Source of the DNA: an uncultured bacterium
Lineage (GTDB): Bacteria; Planctomycetota; UBA1135; GCA-002686595
NCBI GenBank assembly: GCA_937896235.1
Contig: CALBMX010000021.1
Span: forward strand, 1-39,331
Direction: 5' to 3'
DNA length: 39,331 nt
The notes below the pieces were generated by a model that was not told the DNA's origin, did not search any database, and saw only the letters and a list, made by a program, of their open reading frames with translations. Of the stretch, positions 31,671 through 39,331 are shown in pieces. The position numbers and the translations under genes were made by a program. How positions within the stretch are numbered: position 1 is the stretch's first letter; each line of letters starts with the position of its first letter.

Positions 31671-33155
31671 CTATGCGTCAGCAAACTCGTTGGACTTCAT
31701 GGCGTCCCCGGTGGAAGCTCCTGCGGGTTGGCCGACAAGCAGACCTGCGATGACGTCCGCGGCAGCGTAAGTGCTGGCGCCAGGCTTGAGGAACTGGCGG
31801 ATTCCCTGCAGTCCGTCCCCTGAGGTGATCAGTGGATCCTCTCGGTAGCCATCCTTGCGGGTCTGTCCCATGTCCACGGTTGCCATCAGTCCGTTGCAGA
31901 CACAAAGGCGACCCTTGGTGTCCTCGAGTCGACCACCTTTCTTGAGGTATTGATCCACGGGCTCCGAGGGGCAGCGATAGCCGATCTTTCCCTCGCCACG
32001 GTTATAGGCTTGGCGCAAGTAGCCGAGATCGCAAAGGCGCGGGCGCGCGTTGGCAGACTCGGGGTGAGCCATCGTTTTAGTGAGTGGCAACACTTTAAAC
32101 GGGAAGCCTGTTGGTGAGGCCAGCGGATCTGTGCGGACAATCGGCGCTTCGGCGTTTTCGTCGACGAAGCGAGCGAGCACGCGATTCTTGTGTGATGCGC
32201 CTAGTCCAGATTCGTTACAGAAAGCAAAGACAGTACCGACTTGAATACCTGCGGCACCTTCGGCTTGGGCGTCCAGAAGACCCTGGGGGCTCGCGACACC
32301 TCCCGCCAAGTAGAACGGTCTCCCAAGAGCACGCATCGCGCTGAGATCGACGATGTCACGCTCGCCATAGATCGGCTCGCCCGCTTCGTTCAACTCAAGC
32401 GGACCCCGCGGCGGAGCGTTGTGCCCGCCAGCTACAGGACTCTCAATGATAAACCCATCCACATGGCCAGAAGCCTTGCGCGCAAGCATGGAAGCAAGCG
32501 GCGCAGAGGAGACGATCGCCAAGAACGTCGGCCGTTCGAGGGACGTAACGTTGTCGCCCAAAATTTGGCGCGGATCGAAGGTCGTAGAGATTTTTTGACC
32601 GGGTTCAGCGTCGATAAGGTTGATACTGAGCTCGACCGCCTCGCCCTTTGCAAGTTGATCCATCACGCCGGGAATCGCACGAGGGATTCCCGCACCCATG
32701 ATGATGCAGTTTGCACCCGCCAACATCGCACCGAAGATTGAGGGCAAGTTGGGCAGCTGAATCTTCTCTAGGTAGTTGATGCCAACGATGCCCTCGTGCT
32801 TCTCCTTCGCGAGGAAGACCTCGACGAAGTTGGCGGCAACAATGAGCTCAAGGTGATGCATCACCGGTTTAAGAGTGAGCATAGGCACAGCCTTAAAGGG
32901 CTGTCCCTCGGGCTTGCCACCGGGTATGAAGTACCGCTCGCGGATTCTGTCGGCGATCTCCCTTACGGGAAAAGCGTCGAGTGCGCGGCGCACATGTCCG
33001 CCAATGTCGCCAACTTGAAGTCGACGCGCAATAACACAGTCTAGTGCGGTGCCAGAGACAACGCCTAGCTGACCGGTTTTTGAGACGGACTTGGCAAGCC
33101 TCCAATCGGAGACCGCGGCGCCCATCCCGCCTTGAATAATCTTTGGTAGTCGCAT
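31671..33155 (-). CDS. Nitronate monooxygenase-family flavoprotein
   Basis: A 494-residue FMN-dependent TIM-barrel protein of the 2-nitropropane dioxygenase/nitronate monooxygenase superfamily; PfaD-type enoyl reductases of polyunsaturated fatty acid synthases belong to the same group. Seen: LPKIIQGGMGAAVSDWRLAKSV at the start, GQLGVVSGTALD, the IESPVAGGHNAPPRG segment that binds FMN phosphate, GRPFYLAGGVASPQGL and GIQVGTVFAFCNESG. About 90 C-terminal residues extend the usual barrel and contain RCPSEP and RLCVCNGL cysteines. The ATG at 33155 puts the first motif where homologues have it; an ATG at 33185 is also possible. There are no PUFA synthase genes here, so a stand-alone oxidoreductase is more likely. 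Confidence 0.85.
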   Translation of the reverse strand: MRLPKIIQGGMGAAVSDWRLAKSVSKTGQLGVVSGTALDCVIARRLQVGDIGGHVRRALDAFPVREIADRIRERYFIPGGKPEGQPFKAVPMLTLKPVMHHLELIVAANFVEVFLAKEKHEGIVGINYLEKIQLPNLPSIFGAMLAGANCIIMGAGIPRAIPGVMDQLAKGEAVELSINLIDAEPGQKISTTFDPRQILGDNVTSLERPTFLAIVSSAPLASMLARKASGHVDGFIIESPVAGGHNAPPRGPLELNEAGEPIYGERDIVDLSAMRALGRPFYLAGGVASPQGLLDAQAEGAAGIQVGTVFAFCNESGLGASHKNRVLARFVDENAEAPIVRTDPLASPTGFPFKVLPLTKTMAHPESANARPRLCDLGYLRQAYNRGEGKIGYRCPSEPVDQYLKKGGRLEDTKGRLCVCNGLMATVDMGQTRKDGYREDPLITSGDGLQGIRQFLKPGASTYAAADVIAGLLVGQPAGASTGDAMKSNEFADA

Positions 33156-33925
33156 GTTAAGTCGGGAGTGTACCCGAGGGATCATGTGCTTAGGAAAGTA
33201 GCCTTATAGGATACCAAAAGTCCGCTGGTTGCTTTTATGGTCCTCGCTTCGCTTTTGCTCTTCACTCTTGGGCCGCACGCAAGAAATGCCATGGCCGGCC
33301 TTTGCTCGATAGAAGATCCGGTAGTCGCCTTTCGGAAGTTTTGGGCGAGGTGGCCTAAGCGGTAGGACGGTGCGAGGACAGGTGGAGGGGGATCCTTCGT
33401 TCAATCTGCGTATTGCGCTTGGGGCCTTGCGGGCCTTGATCTCATGAGGGGGGGGGCGCAAAGCGCGGGTGGGACCTCGTTTTGGGCTCAAGGGGCCACC
33501 CTCAGAAGGGTTGTTCTGGGCCTGGATGGCCCTCTTGTCGTTTTCATGGATCCCAGCCCCTGCCGGTCTTCCGGGTTCCAGAGCTCCTCCTATATGTGCC
33601 GTGACCGTACGATCGAAGCGGCGTCCCTCGCTCCGCGCCAAGCGCGAACCTCACCTTGCGACCCCCCTCACACATCCCAGACCAACCGGTGGGACCATCT
33701 GGTTAGGCCGTGCCAGTGGCCAGTAAAAAAACGAAGCTCAAATCCAGCTCGCGAACACAATAAAAAGCGAACCCGCAGCCGAGGAGTACCCCTGAACCAG
33801 AAGGCTCAACCTAGTCCAGCAGAAGGGTCTAAAGCCGCGGAAAATTGCGCAGTGCCCGTATTCCAATCCGTACCAAAGGCCGGCCGCTAGGCGATTGATT
33901 GCGCGCAGCGAGAAAGCAAAGCGCC
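33156..33925. other. Gene-poor stretch of 770 bases
   Basis: Two long frames exist here, 33204-33641 (minus) and 33444-33890 (plus), but neither reads as an intact gene. The 3' half of the minus frame contains a toxin-like segment, entered separately. A run of nine G sits at 33448-33456. Frame-broken, Lys-rich coding-like sequence near 33717-33790 suggests decayed genes. Confidence 0.45.
33204..33450 (-). pseudogene. Possible RelE/ParE-type toxin remnant
   Basis: The last 80 codons of a minus-strand frame contain PKLPKGDYRIFYRAKAGHG followed by a basic tail with KSEEQKRSEDHKS. The GDYRIFYR strand is characteristic of RelE/ParE/HigB-fold toxins, where it precedes the C-terminal catalytic or binding residues. 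The N-terminal portion is Pro/Ser-rich and does not resemble a toxin, and no antitoxin gene is adjacent. If real it is broken. The similarity is short. Confidence 0.25.
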
Positions 33926-35635
33926 TCAATCGATGAGTAGATCGAGGAGGCGGGCTTGGACGCCTGCTCGCGTGGATTCGTTGTCGACGTGGGGTAGGGA
34001 TTTGGCGACTTCTTTTAGAACTTTTTGGCTTAGGGTTGGATCGTCCAGAATGGCGTTGAGGACGTTGGCTTGAAGGTTGCTAGTGCTTAGAGATTGGGTA
34101 GAGCGTGCGCAGGCGATGAGTTGGGCGTCCCTTGGGATTACTTCGGATGGTGCGTTCTTGATGACTGCAATGAGGACGTCGGCGGCGTTGGATTCGTAGT
34201 CGATCTCTTGGGTGGCCTTTGCGATTGCCTGGCCTAGGCCCGGTTCTGTTTTGGAGAGCGAGGCTAGCGCGATTAGGACATCTGTTAGCTGGGAGGAGGT
34301 GTCGATCGACTTGGCCGACTTTAGGACGGCTAGGTGGATGGGGAGAGAGGGGGGAGCATTGTCGATAATCTGGATGAGAGCGTCTCTGCGGGTCGAGTCG
34401 TAATCGATGTCATCACAGGAGTTTACTAGGGCGATCCAGACGGAAGGGCTCATGGCCTCACGGGTGGAGAGCGAGGCGACGATATCTTTTTGGTCGGACG
34501 AGGTGTCGATAGAGTCGATGGCCCGAACGACGGCTAACAGTGGGGCGTCATCGTTGGGAATGCGCGAGATGAAGTATTGGAGCGTTCTGGATCGGTTGCT
34601 GTCGTAGTCGATGTTCTCTGTTGCTTTGACTAGTTGTACCCAGTCCTCGGGGGTGGCTACTGTGCCGTTGGCGAAGGCTTCTAGCACCACTTGATAGGAG
34701 CTGGAGTAATCCAACTCTTCGGCTGCTTCGAGTAACTTGCGGGTCCAGTCACCCTCTAGCGTGCGGAGTTTAGCTAGCTCGATTAGCGTCTCCTTTCTCG
34801 TGCTGTCGTAGTCGAATTCTTTGGTGGCGTCGACTAGTGCTAGTGCTTGGGATTCGTTTAGGTCGCGCTTCGAGAAGGCGAGGATGGCGTCCTGTCGAGA
34901 GCTGCCGCTGGAGAGGTCGCTAAGGCTGTCTATCAGGATGCTTGTCAGGGCGTTACTGTCGGGGTGGCGGTGAGCCAGGTTGTCCATGAGGTCGGCCCTG
35001 GAGCTCTCGTGGTCGACATCCATGATTGCGCCGGCCAGCTGGACGCATAGATCTTCGGTGACGTCGGGTGACGCTAAGGCAGCCCCAAGACACGCCTCGA
35101 TCAATCCAGTGTTTTCCATGGAGGCGGCTCGCGCGATCAAGCCGTGTATGCCCTCGGCCTCTAGGACGGCTTGTGCGTATTCTCTTGAACCGATATCGCT
35201 GTGGGAAAAGAGGTCTTCCAATCGTGCTGCGTACCAATTTTGGTCGTCGATTTCGAAGGTGGCGACCTGACCGTTTTCGGTATAGGTCAAGAGGGGCGCG
35301 CCTTTTCCGTTGGGCTGCAAGTGGACTGCCCGCATCACTCCGCTCTCTTCTTGCTGGACGGTGAGCTTTCCGCCCGTCTCGATCCATGCGATTCCTCGCA
35401 AGTCTAAGGTCGGGCGTAGGTTGCCCTCTATGCGGAATCGGCTCTCGGCTCCGGTCTCTACAAGGGTGAAGGAGTAGCCGCTGTCGTCTGAGATTGTGGA
35501 AGAGTAGGAGGTCGATGAGGAAGACGGCGAGCCCGGTCCCCAAGTGACCCCCTCAGAGGAGGTATAGCCGCAGCTGCCCAGAAGGCTAATGGCAAGGGCG
35601 GGGACAGTGGCAGCGAGGCGGCGGAGGGGGAGCAT
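33926..35635 (-). CDS. Lipoprotein with eleven tandem helical repeats
   Basis: The ATG at 35635 gives a signal peptide with lipobox LLGSC (C22), so the 569-residue protein should be lipid-anchored. A Ser-rich linker follows, then a beta-rich domain (about residues 50-140) with repeated short strands such as RFRIEGNLRPTLDLRGIAWIE. From about residue 190 to the end run eleven units of 31-38 residues, each with a turn motif like DYDSTRRDAL or DTSSQLTDVL between two helices. Examples are VDHESSRADL, FDYDSTRKETL, IDYDSNRSRTL, IDTSSDQKDI, IDYDSTRRDAL and VDNESTRAGV. DYDS and DTSS versions tend to alternate. The solenoid is HEAT-like or TPR-like and presumably binds protein. I know no named family. 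It is separated from ligA by a divergent gap. Confidence 0.8.
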   Translation of the reverse strand: MLPLRRLAATVPALAISLLGSCGYTSSEGVTWGPGSPSSSSTSYSSTISDDSGYSFTLVETGAESRFRIEGNLRPTLDLRGIAWIETGGKLTVQQEESGVMRAVHLQPNGKGAPLLTYTENGQVATFEIDDQNWYAARLEDLFSHSDIGSREYAQAVLEAEGIHGLIARAASMENTGLIEACLGAALASPDVTEDLCVQLAGAIMDVDHESSRADLMDNLAHRHPDSNALTSILIDSLSDLSSGSSRQDAILAFSKRDLNESQALALVDATKEFDYDSTRKETLIELAKLRTLEGDWTRKLLEAAEELDYSSSYQVVLEAFANGTVATPEDWVQLVKATENIDYDSNRSRTLQYFISRIPNDDAPLLAVVRAIDSIDTSSDQKDIVASLSTREAMSPSVWIALVNSCDDIDYDSTRRDALIQIIDNAPPSLPIHLAVLKSAKSIDTSSQLTDVLIALASLSKTEPGLGQAIAKATQEIDYESNAADVLIAVIKNAPSEVIPRDAQLIACARSTQSLSTSNLQANVLNAILDDPTLSQKVLKEVAKSLPHVDNESTRAGVQARLLDLLID

Positions 35636-35704
35636 GACATTCGGAAGGTCGTGGAGGTGGGAGCAGTTACAACGTAGGTGGTAGGCCGAGCCTGCGGTTA
35701 TTAG

Positions 35705-37960
<2,256 letters not shown>

Positions 37961-37988
37961 CGGGCCAACGACTCTGCGGACTCTTCTT

Positions 37989-38009
37989 GAGCCGCGAGCC
38001 GTGAGCCGC
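37989..38009. repeat. Three copies of a heptad, GAGCCG(C/T)
   Basis: GAGCCGC, GAGCCGT and GAGCCGC follow one another in the gap between ligA and the sigma factor gene. The array is short and could be chance or a binding site upstream of the sigma gene. Confidence 0.4.
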
Positions 38010-38106
38010 GAATAAGCGAAAGCGCAGGTGGCGCTCGTCCTCAAAAGGTACTTTGAATGGCAGCTATTTCGTTAGTCTGTGCAGCCAGCCCTGTGGAGCC
38101 AATCTT

Positions 38107-38850
38107 ATGAGTGACCAAATACCAGCATCAACTGACGAGGATGGAGAGAAGCGAAACTTCTTAGAAGTGTCGGGGGATGCCGATGCTTTGCGCGACGAAC
38201 TTGAGGCGGGCCCTCCACCCCAAGAGTTTCTCGCTACAGACGAGATCAAGGAACTTGTCGAGCTGGCTCACGGTGGTGATGGCGAGGCGCTGAACCAACT
38301 CTTTGAGCGCTACCACGACATAATGATCCAGTACGCGCGCCGCCAAATTGGCACAAAACTCGGTTGGAAGGAGGATCCCGACGACCTTGCACAGACGACC
38401 TTCCGCGAGGCAGCACGCGACTTTAAGGGTTACGTCTATCGCGGCGAGGGATCGTTTCTTCGCTGGCTCTCGCGCATCCTGCAAAACAAGGTTCGCGACA
38501 AGGCTGAATTCTATTCGGCAAGTAAGCGCGACATCTCCCGCGAGCGTTCGCTAGACGGGACGACCTCCGATGAGGATAAGCCGGTCTTCCTGGCTCCCTC
38601 CGCGGATCTCTCCGTGACTCGCCAGGTCCAGCGCTCCGAGGAATATCGCATTCTGCGAGAGGCCATCGAGGAGCTAAAGCCCGATCATCGCCAGGCCCTA
38701 ACCCTAGTGGTCTTCCAGGGAATGACCTTACGTGAGGCCGGGGAAAAGATGGGCGGGCGCAGCGAGGACGCCATCCGCATGATGATTCGCCGCGCCGAAA
38801 AGAGCCTCGGAGAGATCACCCGTAGCCGCCTGGAAGAGGAAGCTGAGTAA
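38107..38850 (+). CDS. ECF-type RNA polymerase sigma factor
   Basis: A sigma-70-family factor with region 2 and region 4 only, as in extracytoplasmic-function sigmas. The ATG at 38107 gives 247 residues; GGAG eight bases upstream supports it over an in-frame ATG at 38053. Residues 1-55 are an acidic extension. Region 2 follows: LNQLFERYHDIMIQYARRQ, then DPDDLAQTTFREAARDF and YRGEGSFLRWLSRILQNKVRDKAEFY. Region 4 has the helix-turn-helix MTLREAGEKMGGRSEDAIRMMIRRAEKSL. No anti-sigma gene is adjacent; downstream is a tRNA. The long N-terminal extension and this helix pattern fit planctomycete sigma factors as I know them. Target promoters are unknown. Confidence 0.93.
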   Translation: MSDQIPASTDEDGEKRNFLEVSGDADALRDELEAGPPPQEFLATDEIKELVELAHGGDGEALNQLFERYHDIMIQYARRQIGTKLGWKEDPDDLAQTTFREAARDFKGYVYRGEGSFLRWLSRILQNKVRDKAEFYSASKRDISRERSLDGTTSDEDKPVFLAPSADLSVTRQVQRSEEYRILREAIEELKPDHRQALTLVVFQGMTLREAGEKMGGRSEDAIRMMIRRAEKSLGEITRSRLEEEAE

Positions 38851-38860
38851 ACTGGACGAA

Positions 38861-38880
38861 GGGGCTTGCCTAGGCGCCCC
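38861..38880 (+). terminator. Short hairpin between sigma factor gene and tRNA
   Basis: GGGGC (38861-38865) pairs with GCCCC (38876-38880) around a loop containing the palindrome GCCTAGGC, 11 bases past the sigma factor stop. There is no T tract, so only a weak terminator or processing structure is suggested. Confidence 0.3.
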
Positions 38881-38904
38881 AAAGCGCATAAAGTCTTCGC
38901 CCCT

Positions 38905-38980
38905 GGGCCGCTAACTCAATTGGTAGAGTGCCATGTTCACAGCGTGGAGGTTACTGGTTCGAGTCCAGTGCGGCCCACCA
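38905..38980 (+). tRNA. tRNA-Val (anticodon CAC), CCA encoded
   Basis: A complete cloverleaf of 76 bases including an encoded CCA. Acceptor stem GGGCCGC pairs with GCGGCCC; D stem ACTC with GAGT; anticodon stem CCATG with CGTGG (one T-G pair); loop TTCACAG with anticodon CAC at 38938-38940, reading GUG (valine); variable loop AGGTT; T stem ACTGG with CCAGT around TTCGAGT. The discriminator base is A. Its 3' side faces an integrase-like fragment starting about 100 bases on, which makes it a candidate integration site. Confidence 0.93.
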
Positions 38981-39043
38981 TTAACAACCCGTTGCCGATA
39001 GCGTACTTGCGCTCACCTGCTCGCCCCTGCAGCGCGGCCCTGA

Positions 39044-39072
39044 AAAGTGTGGAAATTCCACACTTTCCACAC
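39044..39072. promoter_or_regulatory. Perfect 11-bp palindrome plus an extra half-site, before integrase-like gene
   Basis: AAAGTGTGGAA (39044-39054), one A, then TTCCACACTTT (39056-39066) is a perfect inverted repeat. CCACAC at 39067-39072 adds a further half-site in direct orientation. It ends at the GGAGG (39073-39077) of the next gene, so a bound protein would block its transcription or translation start. It might alternatively be a recombinase arm site. Confidence 0.6.
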
Positions 39073-39085
39073 GGAGGATGCTGCT

Positions 39086-39280
39086 ATGGCACGACGAAAG
39101 AAGGCTCCGAGCCTCAAGACTCACAAGAGTACGGGGCATGTATATGCTCGCTTCGATGGTCGCCAAATCTGGTTCGGTTCGTACCCGGACTCTGAAACAC
39201 ACCTGCGTTTCGCTACAACCTTGGCGGAATGGGAAGCAAATGGAGGTCACATGTCGCCTCAAGTCGGTCAAAGTACCTAG
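39086..39280 (+). CDS. Integrase N-terminal-domain-like short ORF, probably truncated
   Basis: A 64-codon gene with GGAGG eight bases before its ATG. The protein KKAPSLKTHKSTGHVYARF, then DGRQIWFGSYPDSETHLRF and LAEWEANGG matches the beta-rich N-terminal arm-binding domain that I recall from tyrosine recombinases of planctomycetes (LHKxSGQAxVxLxGxxxYLGxxxSxExxxxYxxxxAEW). It stops at 39278-39280, just where the core-binding domain should begin. The other two plus frames remain open to the window end, so a frameshift is possible. It could be a decayed integrase, or a small protein with this domain alone. It reads away from the tRNA. Confidence 0.5.
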   Translation: MARRKKAPSLKTHKSTGHVYARFDGRQIWFGSYPDSETHLRFATTLAEWEANGGHMSPQVGQST

Positions 39281-39331
39281 ACAAGATGGATGGACCTGGT
39301 TTTCAAGGTTCGCGGATTACACTGCGAGCTG

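Noticed and set aside
31671..33155. PfaD enoyl reductase of a polyunsaturated fatty acid synthase
   Set aside because: The fold is related, but no PfaA-C or polyketide synthase genes are near, so only the wider flavoprotein family is supported.
33444..33890. 148-codon plus-strand frame
   Set aside because: Its composition (Ser, Arg, Pro) and lack of a ribosome-binding site argue against a gene.

Overview
The window is a contiguous piece of a bacterial chromosome with moderately high GC, densely coded on both strands, and mostly housekeeping genes interleaved with secreted or lipoprotein genes of unknown role. I infer a member of Planctomycetota or a close relative. The signs are an ECF-type sigma factor with no adjacent anti-sigma gene, several secreted proteins with calcium-loop-like or helical repeats, a sulfatase-fold lipoprotein, and an integrase amino-terminal fragment of a style I associate with that phylum. 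No rRNA or other marker is present to settle this.

Left part (1-9475): a 13-bp tandem repeat lies downstream of pdxJ (minus). Divergent to pdxJ, rsmD and nagA overlap by one base and are followed by a secreted protein of unknown function. Then comes a minus-strand run of small enzymes: aquaporin, HIT protein, GFA-family zinc protein, SAM methyltransferase and, after the plus-strand sulfatase-like lipoprotein, a GNAT acetyltransferase.

Centre (9476-21090): recN overlaps a rhodanese gene and is preceded by a repeat-rich, hairpin-rich leader. manA and an RluB-type pseudouridine synthase with a basic tail follow. Next is a tightly overlapping trio: a catalytic M16 peptidase, a non-catalytic M16 partner and an N-acetylhexosamine 1-kinase-like enzyme. 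A convergent membrane-anchored protein of unknown function and about 800 bases without a convincing gene close the section.

Right part (21091-39331): groEL and groES lie downstream of a single-domain response regulator in what looks like one operon, with a terminator-like hairpin and a small palindrome in its leader. Divergent from it is an M19 dipeptidase. Three consecutive envelope genes follow: a 620-residue secreted protein, a probable six-bladed propeller with one calcium loop per blade, and an ABHD14-like alpha/beta hydrolase predicted to be a lipoprotein. Then come an SDR sugar-nucleotide epimerase, a DUF669-like protein, cytidine deaminase, a convergent nitronate monooxygenase-family flavoprotein, a lipoprotein made of eleven helical repeats, NAD-dependent DNA ligase, an ECF sigma factor and tRNA-Val(CAC). 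Just beyond the tRNA is an integrase-like N-terminal fragment led by a perfect 11-bp palindrome.

The most promising material for new biology is the response regulator-groES-groEL operon with its leader, the repeat lipoprotein at 33926-35635, the ABHD14-like lipoprotein beside the calcium-loop propeller, the catalytic/non-catalytic M16 pair joined to a sugar kinase, and the tRNA-flanking integrase remnant. No CRISPR array, complete insertion sequence or complete prophage was seen. All calls come from reading the sequence; no database search was run.
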